Assembly (NCBI RefSeq): GCF_000143535.2
Contig: NC_037311.1
Coordinates: forward strand, 2,604,001 to 2,668,000
Direction of reading: 5' to 3'
Source of the DNA: Botrytis cinerea B05.10
Lineage: Eukaryota > Ascomycota > Leotiomycetes > Helotiales > Sclerotiniaceae
DNA: 64,000 nt
Below the pieces are notes generated by a model. It was not told the origin of the DNA. It ran no database searches and was given only the letters and a program-made list of their open reading frames with translations. The translations under genes were made by a program, and so were the position numbers. This document shows positions 36,464 to 48,875 of the stretch, in pieces. Numbering within the stretch: position 1 is the first letter of the stretch; each line of letters opens with the position of its first letter.

Positions 36464-39139
36464 GGGAAGATCGGTTTCAGATGTAGTATATTTATTTGAG
36501 AGGAAGTTAACTTTATCAAATACCTCTCTGGTAAAGTTGGGAGGTGTCAGGACCGGCATGAAATTTCCTGCTGGGTGGCGAGTGAGCGCGATATTGTATA
36601 TACCTACCTGCTTTAAGCGTTGATATTTTAGAGAGTAAACAATTCAGAACACAATACGCATATATAACGGGGATTAATATTCTTGGAAAGGCTTAGTAGG
36701 TAACCCGAGTATCGCTAATGTAACTAAATAAAGCAAAATAAAACAAGAGTGTGAAAGCTCAAGGATATATACATAAGGAACTGAATATGTTCGTGTGAAG
36801 TATATATCCTGTATATGATATAGTATAGTATCATATAGCATAGTGTAATAGAGTAGAATAGAATAGAATAGAATAGAATAGAATAGAATAGAATAGGAAG
36901 ATATAAAAATAATTGAGATTGGAAGTAAGAAATAAGAAATAAATATATTGTGTATTTTTTTTTTAGGTTAATTAGATATAACGTATCTATCTATCTATTT
37001 ACATACCTGTTTATCCAACCATCTATATATAATAAACCCCCTGAAATTACAATAAGGATTCTATATTCATCTGATTTAGAGATTGTAGATGTGATTTGAT
37101 GAATTGATAATACTTTGGGGATTTGGAGATTTTGGATTGGGGGATTTGGGATTTTGGGGGGTTGGTTTAGATATGGATGGGATTGGATGTGGGATTGGAT
37201 TGGTTATGGGATTGGATATAGGTTGGGAATAGGTATAGATATGGAATTGATAGATGAACTGGGGATGAGAATTAGGAATAGGCTTGGGTATAAGTGTGGA
37301 TATATGTAGATATAGAATTGGATATGTGTGGGTATGAGTGTAGATGTGAATAAAGAGATGGATGGGTGAGTGTGGGATGGATGGATAGGGAATGGGAAGG
37401 TCTGTTGGAGGTGGTGAGAATAAGAATGGTGGTAGTGATGGTGATAATGAAAAAGAAAAAAGAAAATTGATAAAAGAGGGAATGTAATGGAACGGAATTG
37501 GGTGGTTTAGAGGAAGTTTTGAGGAGGTTTAGGTTTAGGGCTAGATTCGGAGATGCGGCAATTAGTTTATCGTTTGTTGTTAGATTGATAGTTAGGTAGG
37601 TAGTCAAGTATTCCTGAAGCAAAACAAGAAAGGGAGTGAGATAGCTGGGTTTGTGTATAGGTAGGTAAACGGTTAGCTAGTGGATTGCGGAATAGTTGCA
37701 ATTTCTTGATTCTATTGTTATAAACAGATTCGTGGATTTCGAGAGGTGATGGGAAGGTTTTGGGGTGACTGCTGTTTGTATATATTTTTCATTATTTACT
37801 TTATGATCAAATCAACAAGTATCAAAAACCAAACCTCAAACCGCAGCACCAAAACCCCATCCATCATCATATCTGTCTATCGATCTCTCAGTCATCTCGC
37901 TCCACCCATGCACAATTCAGCCCTATGGAATACAGCACGCCCAAACCCAGAGCATCCCTGCACCCGACATCGGCAAACTTTACCGCAGAACCCACAGCCA
38001 TTACCTCGGGCCGTGACCGCATCTTCGAGTGTCTTTTTGTTGCGATATCAGGGAACGGCATTGTGATGGGATGGAGATTGGAAAAATTTTGCTGGATAAT
38101 GGGCCGATTGTATGTGCCAAGATGCCGAGATTGAGGGTTTGGGAGGGGCGGGTGAGGGTCGAGTGAAGGATTGGGTGGCATGGTATGGTTGGTGAGGCCA
38201 GGGCAGGGAAATGGTGGCGTGTGTGTGTATGTGTGTCTAGGTAGGTGGTGAGGAAGAGGAAGGTTCTAGATTGTGTGGTGTGATGTTGTGGTGTTAGGTC
38301 TGTGAGTTTATCTATGCTTCATGTATGGAGAGTAAAACTTTGGGTAAATAACACCTTTCACAGACTGGGTGATTCGATACCGAATCTTGGGAATGTTTTC
38401 GTATGTTTATGTATGTATCGGTTGTATTTAGGCTAACTTTCCATACAGAGTGTATGCTACAGTATCAGATAAGATGGATGAGATGAGATGTGATCTCGTC
38501 CCTCCAATTATTCTTTGCAAACTACACGATCGATGTAGTAAAATTGTCTCCGAGATATCAACCCCATTTAGATACGTATTCCCGACTCCTTTACTCCTTG
38601 TTTAAACGAGGTTCATCACTCATTACCCTAGAATTACCTACCAGTAAGATCATCTCCACTCACAACAACAGTCGCAAAACTACCACTCGGATCACAAGCG
38701 GATGTAAGTCGGCAAGAATAAGCTTTCTGATACCGCTTTGTTTTCTATCATTTCGATATCATAGCGTTTTAGAAAGTTTTATACGTGGATTAATGATCAG
38801 AGTCAGGGTTGATGGGTTGATAGTGGAGTCGTGAGATGTGATCACTAGTATGTATAGGGTAGTTGAGTGAAGTGTGTGAATAGTGAGAGGAAGATGTCGG
38901 ATCTTGAGGTAATCATAGAGGTGTGAAAGCGGATGTGAAGATCTGGATGCGGGAATATATATAAAGGTCAAGGTACCTTTGTGAGGGGATTTGTTGTTTG
39001 TCAGATTGGGCTTCAGATATTTCTATATTGTCTTGTATTGTTACTTCGTCTTTGCGTTTGTGTTTCTATCCTGTACGAGTCGTCTACATACCTTATTTAT
39101 CAAATTGCATGGTCCACATCCACATCTTCCTCTATCAAA
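36464..39139. other. Spacer with simple repeats
   Basis: About 2.7 kb without a supported gene. It includes (TAGAA)n at 36854-36895, (ATCT)n near 36985-36998 and GGATTGG-type low-complexity DNA at 37110-37480. The last few hundred bases are the MFS gene promoter and leader. Confidence 0.5.
36854..36895. repeat. (TAGAA)n pentanucleotide repeat
   Basis: About eight tandem TAGAA units. Confidence 0.95.
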
Positions 39140-41000
39140 ATGTCAGACTCAGAGAGTAGTGCCTCGAATCCCAAGGATGCCCTCTACGAATCCATCCACA
39201 ACAACCGCACATCAGATCCCCAAACCCCCATGGCCCGCACTCCCACGCACAAATCCACACATTCCCGTCGCGGTAGCAACACACTGCAAAACATCCCAAC
39301 CCATCTCTCGCATAAAGAAACTCGCGACCCGAATCTCGATATCAATCTTCCCTATCGAACTCTCAGTCCCAATGCCAATCTCTCCGAATACACAACCGAG
39401 AAACCAGAAGGTGAAATCCCCTCGACGAATGGAAATGGAAAGATAGATTATAAACTCGTCACCTTCCTCCCTGATGATCCGGAAAATCCAAAAAATTGGT
39501 CAAAGGCGTTTAAATGGTATATCACCATGGTGGTTGCATCAACGTGTTTTGTCGTTGCCCTCGCTTCGTCGATTATCACGGCGGATCTGATTGGAGTAGA
39601 GGAAGAGTTTAATGTTTCTGAAGAGGTCGCACTTGTCAGTATTACGGTTTTTGTGATGGGTTTTGGTATTGGTAGGTTATTTCTCATTTTCTGATATTCA
39701 TCTCGAGATAATAATGAAAGAAAGCTAATACAAAGCAGGCCCCATGATGTTTGCTCCTCTATCCGAAGTCGTCGGTCGCCGCTGGATATACGGAGTTACA
39801 TTATTCCTAGCCGTGATCTTCATCATTCCCTGCGCCGTCGCCCAAAATATCGAAACCCTCCTCATCTGTCGCGCTCTCGATGGAATCTGGTTCTCCGCTC
39901 CCATGACCCTCGTAGGTGGTACCCTCGCCGATCTCTGGCGCACCGAAGAACGCGGTGTCCCCATGGCTGCCTTCTCCGCAGCCCCTTTCATCGGTCCCGC
40001 CATCGGTCCTCTCATCGGTGGATTCCTTTCCGATGCTGCAGGCTGGCGCTGGCTCTACTACATCCAGATCATCTTCGCCTTCATCGTCTGGATTCTCATC
40101 ACCTTCACAGTCCCCGAAACATACGCTCCCACCATCCTCGCGCGACGAGCGAAGAAAATGCGCGAGCAAACTGGGGAACAGGAACACGTCACAGAACAAG
40201 ATCTCGATCTAAGACCTTTTGCAGAACGGCTCCGCATTTTCTTGATTCGTCCTTTCCAGCTTCTTTTCGGAGAACTCATCGTCTTCCTCATTTCTCTCTA
40301 CATGAGCGTCCTCTACGGCCTCCTCTACATGTTCTTCGTCGCCTTCCCCATCGTTTATCAAGAAGGGAAAGGTTACTCCGCAGGCACCACAGGACTCATG
40401 TTCATCCCACTCGCTCTCGGGGTCATCGCATCTGCTCTCTGCGCACCAATTGTAAACCGCAACTACATGACTCAGGTACGAAAATACAATGGACATCCTC
40501 CCGCCGAAGTAAGATTAATTCCCATGATGTGTTCATGCTGGTTCATCCCCATTGGACTCTTCATCTTCGCCTGGACTTCCTACCCTCATCTCCATTGGAT
40601 CGGTCCGGCTATCGGTGGCTTCCCCGTTGGATTCGGATTCATCTTCCTATACAATGCGGCGAATAATTATCTAGTCGATTCCTATCAACACCAAGCAGCT
40701 TCAGCGCTCGCAGCGAAAACTTTCCTGAGATCGTTTTGGGGCGCTGCAGTGGTTCTTTTTACGGAACAAATGTATGCTCGCTTGGGATATCAATGGGCCA
40801 GTTCGCTTTTGGGCTTTATAGCGTTGGCGTGCTGTGCGATTCCGTTTGTGTTCTGGGTGTGGGGCGCGAAGATTAGAGAGAAGAGTCGGTTTGCTTATGC
40901 GGGAGGGGATGAGGAGGGATTGGGGAAGAAGGAGGAGGGGGAGAGGAGAGCCGGAGAGGAAGAGTTAGAGAGGCAGAGGAGTTATGTTAGTACGCCTTAG
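39140..41000 (+). CDS. Major facilitator superfamily transporter, DHA1 (drug/polyamine:H+ antiporter) type
   Basis: Two exons, 39140-39671 and 39739-41000, flank a 67-bp intron with a GCTAATA branch site and give 597 aa. The ATG at 39140 starts a hydrophilic Ser/Thr-rich tail of about 125 residues. Next comes the [14 protein letters not shown] signature that precedes TM1 in fungal DHA1 transporters. About twelve membrane segments follow, with the loop 2-3 motif [10 protein letters not shown] and the TM4-TM5 motif [14 protein letters not shown] long cytoplasmic loop sits between TM6 and TM7. The C-terminal tail is Glu/Arg-rich. The group exports drugs, polyamines or metabolites at the plasma membrane; the substrate cannot be told from sequence. 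It is about 11 kb from the precursor-peptide gene, so an export role for that product is only a possibility. Confidence 0.92.
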
Positions 41001-43403
41001 GCTTAGGGGGTGTCAAGATGGTGGTTTGAGAGATTTCCGGGGCCGGGGGAAGTTGGAGATGAAGAAGTGATTAATGATTTTTATGAGGGGATGTATCGAG
41101 AGATTAATGAAACAGGATGCTTTTTGGTGGGCGTTACGAGTAGAAGTATGAGATTCCCAATAGATTTGTATTAACAGTTTCGCATTATAATAGTTTAGAT
41201 GCTCCAATAGAAATTACAGAATAATCTTCACACAGCCATCTTCTCATCAACCATATTCAAAGTTGCAAACCAACAATGTTTTAGACCTTTGCGCAATTTT
41301 TCTGGGAATATATTTCCTGCATCATTCATTTTGAAACTCCACTCTAAAATTTCACAATTTCCAAACCCCTCGATTTCCAAAGTCCTTTAGAAAAACACAT
41401 ACCTCCCAACCCCTAGTTTCCGGATATTGGGATTATTCAGCTCAGCCAGAGAGGTTGGGCAGGAATCACGCCACCCTTCCGACGTAGACTAGCGGTCAGG
41501 GCTCACCATCCGTATATTCTTGTTTTGAAGGTAATCCCAACTTGATTGAGGGTTAAGAGATGAGACTTAGAAGATCGGGATAGTAAAAATTAAATTATTC
41601 TGGTAATTTCATTCGATGTTCCAACCGAAGGAGTTGATGTTTCGTTGTCCTGTCGGATCTGCAGTCGATGAAGGCGGAGTAGTTGGTTGATGAATGATGG
41701 TAAAAAACGAAGTGTTGAAGTAGAAGAGCTTCATCCTTCTGGTGATGTGGGGGTAATATAGAGATTAAATTAATGAGTGTCGGGGAAGACTTGGATCTTG
41801 GCCTTGACGCTGTCGGTGGTGAAGTGATACCGAAATGTGGGAATAATCATGCGCAAGCATAGCGTTGACTGTAATTCAACCGTGATTACTGACCTAGTCC
41901 TCATATGGCACGTAGCCAGGAGCCAGAGAATAGTCATGAAAGATCGTAGTCTTAAATTGAGATTTTGAAACAAAGACTGACTCCACCTGGATGTTGTAAC
42001 CAGTCAAGATTCGAGAGTTCTCAAGTTGCTTTTTGGCGGGAACACACATGGATCTTGGCCTTGATTATCCATTCGCCCCCGCTATGTTAGAATCCTAGGG
42101 ATCAATCACGAGTGGTCGTACATTTTGACTCGAAGACTGATCACTGAACGATTTTGGGGGTCCTGATAATTACATCGTGTGCGAATCGTAGAGAGAAAAT
42201 GGTAGTATTATTTACCTTCGTATTGTGGAAACTGAGCTTCTCCACGGGCAAATTCTTTGAATGCTGTAATTGAAGAGAGAACAAACATCAGGTTGCTTTC
42301 CGCCGAAACCAAGCCCCTTAATGCTGTAGTCAGAAAGACTACACATTTGTGGGTTATAAAAAGACTACTTAATCTGAGCCATTTTCCTTCTTGTAGGATC
42401 GCTCCAGACGAGGGTGAAATTGTTGTTACGTGTGAACTACATAGTCGATAGTGAACACTAGCCTCATTCACAGATAGTGATTGGCAGGTTGGGAATGAAG
42501 ACAAAGTGTACATGAGTTCGGATTGTATTCGGATAGTGAAAGGCTTTCAATGTTCAAAATTCTTCCGATATTCTACAGCAAGTGAATACCCCAAAGTGCA
42601 CTGAGGAATTGAAGACTCTCGGCGTCCTGATATGCTCCGATATCTGAAGTCAACTCTGCAGGTAGTTTTGCTCTAGCTCCAGCACCATATCTTCCAGTCA
42701 AGGAGAAAAATTCGTTGGCTCTGTAAGTGTAGCACGCGGGTGGCGCAGACCGTCTAAGGGCATCACAGATCTTGCAACCAGTTCAACGATCTACACGAAC
42801 TCATTACTTCAAATGACACTTATGTTATATCTGAATTCTGAGATTGAATGGCTTCCATTGTCGGGCTGTATCCCAAAATATGGAAATTTATACAGACTCA
42901 TTACAGGTACTGGAAAGTTGAATCGGTATGATCCACCTGATATGATAGAGCATTGATCTAATATGAGCGGTTTTGAGATGCTCAAATCTCGAGTGCATCG
43001 GTCAACCATATTCGTGAATCTCAGAGCCTCACATTAGAACAGAAGGTGACGTGCGGAAGATTCTGTTGCATCAATATCGAAATTGTATTCGGCGGAATTT
43101 AATAAGAACTTTTTGTTCAAACTAAATTAGAGTGACTAGAATCCTTTGGAGAGTAACATCTTTGTTTGAGCGTATTTTTTGGAGCTTTATCCAAAACTCA
43201 TAGACATATATCTTCGTAACGGGGTCGGGAAATAGAATCGACGATGAGATCCGAGAGAACTCTTATTACCATCTATAATAAAGTGAAAATTTCCCCGTGT
43301 CTGTATTGTCTGTTACCATGGTTGCAAAGTCGAAAAATATGTTAGGTATCAACACTTTGCGGTTTGGACTATTGTTGTTGGACTAAGATCTCATGAGATT
43401 AGT

Positions 43404-43737
43404 TTATGTTATCATATAAGATGCGGAATACTGACTTAAGAAACTTCTTGGGTATGCACATAATTCGTGGTGAAAACTGTAGGCTGATCGATCATTGCTA
43501 GTTCGCTTTGATACGGAACTCTTGGGTCTTGAACATCGATTAAACAAGCAGAAGAGATTTTGTATAAGTTGATAACACTTGGATATCAATTTCTGGATTG
43601 AGTGTGATTGTCGTAGAAGTTGATATGACTTGAGCTTCAGGATTCGAGGCGAAAAGATTGTTAGGGTAGACTTCATCCTCCCGATAGGATGGATCCATTC
43701 GGAGAATGGTTCGAAGATCACTCAGCTCCATAGACAT
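43404..43737 (-). pseudogene. Short frameshifted coding fragment, unknown family
   Basis: An ATG at 43735-43737 opens MSMELSDLRTILRMDPSYRE and continues coding-like for about 50 codons. Coding-like sequence then resumes one frame over (SSACLIDVQDPRVPYQSELA to the stop after HTQEVS). A 1-nt shift around 43585 is the simplest explanation. A 51-nt GT-AG intron can be drawn but leads to an early stop. I do not recognise the family. Confidence 0.3.
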
Positions 43738-44478
43738 TTTTGATTTTTAATAAAGTTTAAGAAAAGTTGAAAAGTGCAGGGAAAGTGCAGACTTTTATAC
43801 CCCGAGCAAGAACGAAGGTTGTCTAACTAAAATGGCGCCATTTTGCTAAACTCACACTACCTCGAACTTTAGTTTCAATACTATCGATTCTTGTAGATCT
43901 TGTTTCGATCACCATGGCCGATTTTAGTAGAGTCTGGTTACATTTTTCCCATTGAGAAGAGCTTGGTATATGGCTAGTAACGCTAGAGATCCACCTTAGA
44001 AACATCATTATATGTGTCCTTGGTTGTCGTATTAATAATTTCTTGAATACTCATTGGATGTTCCTACCTCATAGCAACATAATATTCGTAAGTATATTCA
44101 TTCTCAACTGCTCTCAATACGTGTCTGAAGACCGGTGATTATCCCATTGAAGCTTATCAATAAGTTCTCATTCAGTAGCAACATACGAAAGAGTCATTCG
44201 TTCAACTATTAGACTATATTTCTAAGAAGGCAAGAGTGTAGCTCAGCCGCGACGGGTAGTAATTATAATGAAAGTTCCCCGAAGATGAAGCTAGACTCAG
44301 AATATCCTTAAGATCACTTGAATCCTGACTGTCTGCTTTTCAAGCACTATAATCAGACTGAATTTGCAGATTGAGCTTTCTGTATAACGAACTTCAAGAT
44401 CTAGATGGCAATATCACAAAACGTCTAGTATTTTCAAAAGTTCATCGCGTATTATTGACCTCATGCTAATTTACAACT

Positions 44479-45976
44479 TCATTTGATACCAGGTAGATCT
44501 TGGTCATCCTTCACCTGGAAGAACATTGCGAAAAGCCGTTCGTGGCACCCAAGGGGCGTTTTGCTGTGGAACTCGTTTATTGGGAAGATTTGACGAGGTA
44601 ATTGATATCTTTGTAGTCTCAAAAGTTTGCGAAACTTCTTGATATTTCTAAAACGACGAGGTTTGTGCGGTTTCTCGTTCCATTCTTCCATAAAATGTAG
44701 TGAAATGTAAGCGTCATCAGCAATATCATCGGTGTAGCCAAGCCAACTCTCCATATACTGTAATTAGATGTAGGCATCATCATCGATGTCGTCAGTATAA
44801 CCACAAAGTTTAGAACCCGGGGTCAACATATGGGTAATCAACCCTCTCTCGTTGTTTGCATCATTGAGAAGGAGACTCCGTAGACCAAGCCTCTCATGGT
44901 GAAAATTCCAAAAAATATTCAGTCCTCATATTAATGGCAAATTGTGACCTGTCCCTTCTGGATGCGTCTAATTCTCCTAAATTGGTTAGCATCGGGCAAA
45001 CGTCAACCTTCTCAATTCGTAATTCTCTAACGGCCCGTACCCAAGAAAACCTCATTGGAGATTTTAAGATCTCCTGAAAATCGTCCTCAGCAATAGTCAA
45101 CCAGAGAATTGCAGAATCGAGGTTAGGAAAGTTGGTTGATATGTAACGACATAAAGCAACAAGATCCTCAAAAAAGGTATGTTAAATTCATCTCTAGGGT
45201 CAAGATCGATAGAGATGTGCCTTATGCAGGGATGAAACAATTTGTTCCTCTTCAACCATATCAAAGACTTCTGCAAGAGTAACTTTATTAGCCTTCCGTC
45301 TCTAAAAACGAGACAAGTCATTTAATATGGAAGATTAATCAATCACCTCAACAGTAGGATTATTACGATCACTTTTCCACTGTTGATTGCAACATTTCAC
45401 ACACCAGACCACACGTGTGCTAAGGTACCCGAGAAAATCCATCAAAACGTCTTTCGCATTTTTGGCTACCGTTGTTTTGTTTTCTTCGTAATGCTTCGGC
45501 AAATCCTCTCATCCAACAAAATTGCCCCTTTGAATATTTCGAACAGCGCTAGAGTTTGTTCCAGATTGTCGGAATCCCATCATACTTTGATACCGGATTG
45601 ACTTTTGGTAGACTATTCTCTAAGGGAGTTATCGATACTTCATTGGTGGCAACTAAACTGAGGAAACCCGCATGATCAACGGCATGTTCATAGATAGTTT
45701 CTCTAATTGGCAAAGGTAGGAGCATGAAACCCCTGAAAAGCCTATGATGAATTAGTAAATATCACAAAATTTTGACGATGTGCGAAAATACCAATCTGGA
45801 GAGCAACCATGGCCGTTAAAATAGTACAACACTTTTTGTCCACAAGGGACAAATCTTGTAATTGATGGCCTGGTCCAATGAGTTTCACCCAAATACCATT
45901 CATCTTTGTGATCGCAAGGCAGACCAAGAAACGTGTCTTTGTTCATTGAAAGCGGAGCCAAGTTACTGCGTTCCAA
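44479..45976 (-). pseudogene. Degraded F-box/DUF7730-like gene
   Basis: Coding fragments follow one another on the minus strand. FMLLPLPIRETIYEHAVDHA (about 45725-45666) has the F-box-like 'LPxEIRxxIY' start seen in many fungal proteins. Further on, CRYISTNFPNLDSAILWLTI (about 45149-45090) and FQEILKSPMRFSWVRAVREL resemble the later part of DUF7730-type proteins. The join between HISIDLDPRDEFNIP and FEDLVALCRYIS needs one extra T in a run of six T at about 45170-45175, so the frame is broken. Other stops and shifts lie at about 45595 and 45515. A final open piece ends at 44479. Such proteins are usually substrate adaptors or of unknown role. The gene looks dead; the family call is moderate. 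Confidence 0.4.
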
Positions 45977-46383
45977 GTATCTTACACGTACGTCAGACGA
46001 TAGAAAATGTTTCGACCATCCTTTACTGTCGTACGATGCCCTGGCATTGTAAAGATGTCTTTCTGATGGTGTACGATCAACTCCGTCGTCAGGGAGTGGA
46101 CCATTTCCAAGGGATCTACATATAATAATCCCACGGAAATGGGCTGGATGATATCTGAAAATACGACTTTACACTAGAGATTCGTCGAATAAAGCGACGA
46201 CGCGTTGGTGAATACCTCTGCTCACTAGTTCTTATGATTTTGGTAACATGTATACTGTGAGCCATGAAGTGTGATGTAATGTTGAAGTCATGAAGCATGC
46301 TGACTCATGTCCTTTTGGCCGCTGTGATTGCACTTTTTACCCCACCATCACCAACGACACCCCATCATTCACATGTTCTATGA

Positions 46384-46555
46384 TCAACAAAAAGTTATAA
46401 GATTGTTAAATTGGATGCAGGGCGTCTCTAAAATTACAAGAAGAAGACTCGATAGATACTCCTCGACGGCTTCATCTAACAAATCACCATTGACGCTGGA
46501 TTCTCGTGCAAAATCCATCAAGATATCCTCTTCGTGCCCAGAGGTCTCCAAAGAG
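46384..46555 (-). pseudogene. Coding fragment similar to part of the 45.4-kb fragment
   Basis: The minus strand reads GHEEDILMDFARESSVNGDL and goes on to VEEYLSSLLLVILETPC before a stop. The DxLMDF block also occurs at about 45440-45470 (KDVLMDFLGYLSTRVVWCV), so the two may be remnants of duplicated genes. No complete frame exists. Confidence 0.3.
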
Positions 46556-47252
46556 AACACTTATCAATGTTGATTGTGTTTCTAAACTCTCTCAAAATGA
46601 TGGCACAGTATCAAGCAGGAGCATCAAGACCCTTGATACACATTCCAAGATGCGGGCGGCGTTGCTTGTGCAGGTTGTTTCAGGAAACACCAGCAAATCT
46701 ACGAGACAAGGTCTTGACTCGGTTCAGATCTTGGTACAGCCTTATCCCCTTACACCAAATGTTTCTCTAACGCAACAGGCCTAACTAGGCTTTTATTTTG
46801 TCGTCGAGTGGGGGAAATTTCGCAGACTGCCATTGTCATCTTCAGGATGAGAAGTTAGCTTGGGGTTCTTGGCAGGTAATGACCGAGGATGAAAGATCCC
46901 AAAATTAGATAGAGCCTGTAGACTCTTACAGGCATCTATCTCTCCGCTTTAACACCCTGAAGTAGATATGCAACAAATTTTTTGAGATTTTCTGCCCGGG
47001 CGGTGGAGGACGTCGATTGGATAAAGAGCATGACTTATTACAGACGAGTGTAATAGATGGTCAAGAAGGGCGCTACGATTGGATCTCCGATCATTCTTCG
47101 GGATTATTCTTATATCCACATATCCTACTAGAGTTTGAATAGGATGATCCGCTGCAATGAAATGGTGTAGTTCCATCTCAAAACTTTCGACTGATGAAAG
47201 TTTACACACAAGATGAATCGTCACTTTTATGAGAAATTGGCTCCAGTTAATC

Positions 47253-47840
47253 CTAACTCTCATCGTTGTCGATTTCTCTCTTGTAACCCTCGTCTATGCC
47301 GGAGTCGGAAGTGGGAAGTGTTGCGAAGAATGCGAGAGGGTCAATGGCATGGAATATGAAGTCAATAACAGATTGAATTCTATGATCGACCTCTTCTTTA
47401 CTTTCGAAGCGCTCCACCGGGTAGGGTAGGCTCGCGTTGACTGCATAGCCATTGAGAGTAGTATCTCCATTCTTGGTATCCTCGTTCATGTCATACTCGT
47501 ACTTGGTAAAATTTTCGCTTTCGCTTTGCACATGTGAAATCCAGTCCTCTATTTTTTCTCTGGGACTCTGTGCAGCATATTTTCCCGACCCATGTCCGTT
47601 TAGCATTTCCCATTCTGTGACGGCACTTTGTACGTCAGCCACCCACAAGGATACCGTGATACATAAGTTCGTGTCATGAACCTCTGATTCGATAGTAGAT
47701 TCCCCAGCACTGCTACTTTCGAATTTGCTCTGTATGCGGTATTCGACGAGGCTATGAATGGTTTCTTGGGACTTTTGAACGGGCGCTGAGGTTCCATCGT
47801 CCCCAAAAGGCAAGTTTCGAATAGGCAATCTTGAACCCAT
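47253..47840 (-). CDS. Hypothetical protein, 195 aa
   Basis: An open frame from the ATG at 47838-47840 to a TAA/TAG-type stop at 47253. It begins MGSRLPIRNLPFGDDGTSAP and is acidic and Glu/Ser-rich, with no signal peptide, membrane segment or known motif. A second coding-like stretch follows directly in another frame (47260 down to 46949), so an unrecognised intron or a frameshift near 47255 may link the two into a longer product of about 300 aa. I do not recognise the family. Its position among broken genes makes it uncertain that it is functional. Confidence 0.35.
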   Translation of the reverse strand: MGSRLPIRNLPFGDDGTSAPVQKSQETIHSLVEYRIQSKFESSSAGESTIESEVHDTNLCITVSLWVADVQSAVTEWEMLNGHGSGKYAAQSPREKIEDWISHVQSESENFTKYEYDMNEDTKNGDTTLNGYAVNASLPYPVERFESKEEVDHRIQSVIDFIFHAIDPLAFFATLPTSDSGIDEGYKREIDNDES

Positions 47841-48875
47841 TTTGGTCTTTTGTTCAGAACGCAAGTATATTGATAATTGATCGTGAAGGCGTTTCGCGTT
47901 CCAGAAATTTCGCAGTATTTGGATGTTACGTGCAGACAAAAGATTTGTGCGAGAGAAAAATATTTGATGTCAGTCCAGGATCTAGATAAGTATTGGCAAG
48001 CTATAATCGCTTTCAAAGCTAGTTTAGAGCTACAGCTATTGGAGCGCACAAATTCCATATTGTATATGTAAAAATGACGTATAAAATACCGTACTAAGGA
48101 AATTCTAGTCCGATTTCCCCTAAATGTTTAAGCGATACATCGGCTCAAACTCTGATTTTGTGGGGTATTGAGCAACCCAGAAGTTCTCAACCCACTTTGA
48201 CTGTGAGTTCTTTAATTACATATTTCCCAAATTTAAAACAATTTGCTATTTAATGTCATAGATTCAAAATATGTGGTTGATGGAGAATTTCTTCGTCGAA
48301 GCTGTCCATTTCCATCAACCCAGGGCTGTAAATTGCATAATGAATTTAGGACCTTGATGATTTGGCGATGATTATTCTCAATAGTTTAATATCAAATGAC
48401 ATCAGTAATGATTTTCTCACATTCTGAGTTTCTTCTACAGGCAAATGAGATGACCCGTGACCTCCGTCTTGATGTTTCCTGGTCATGTGATTTAGTTTCG
48501 TTGTAGACACATGCCATAGACCGTCTATAATGGACGATCTTTGCGCTCACTAATTGTTCTTCTATTTGGTTAGGTTAAATTGATGACACATGTTTTCATT
48601 GGGCTTAGGGCTTGTGGAAAAAAATCGCTCGCAGTACAGCTGTTTGCATCATTGCACGTTACTACATAGACCACTTGCGAAGAAATAAGGTGATCGGTCA
48701 TGCATTGCAAACAATTATTTGGAACACAGTGGTACACTCAGTCCAAACATGACTAATTTATGAGGGTACATGAACTCTTTTTGTTTCAATTATGCTATGC
48801 TCTCAAATCGTGGAAATCACAAGTCAGTCAACTTATCCAAGTCACCATCTACACATTCCGACTCCAATTACCATA

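Larger units (their letters stand above)
41001..48875. other. Gene-poor decay zone with broken coding fragments
   Basis: This 7.9-kb stretch has no intact gene that I can identify with confidence. It holds several frameshifted or stop-interrupted fragments on the minus strand (annotated separately) and one uncharacterised ORF at 47253-47840. The rest, including 41001-43400 and 48060-48875, shows nothing recognisable. Base composition is near that of the genes rather than the AT-rich blocks. Confidence 0.5.

Noticed and set aside
34529..41000. Zn2Cys6 factor and MFS transporter as members of the peptide cluster
   Set aside because: They lie 11 kb or more from the precursor, across a decay zone and an unrelated gene. 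Membership would need co-expression data.
41440..41510. tRNA-like stretch near the end of the MFS gene
   Set aside because: Box-like words are present but no cloverleaf can be drawn with a paired acceptor stem.
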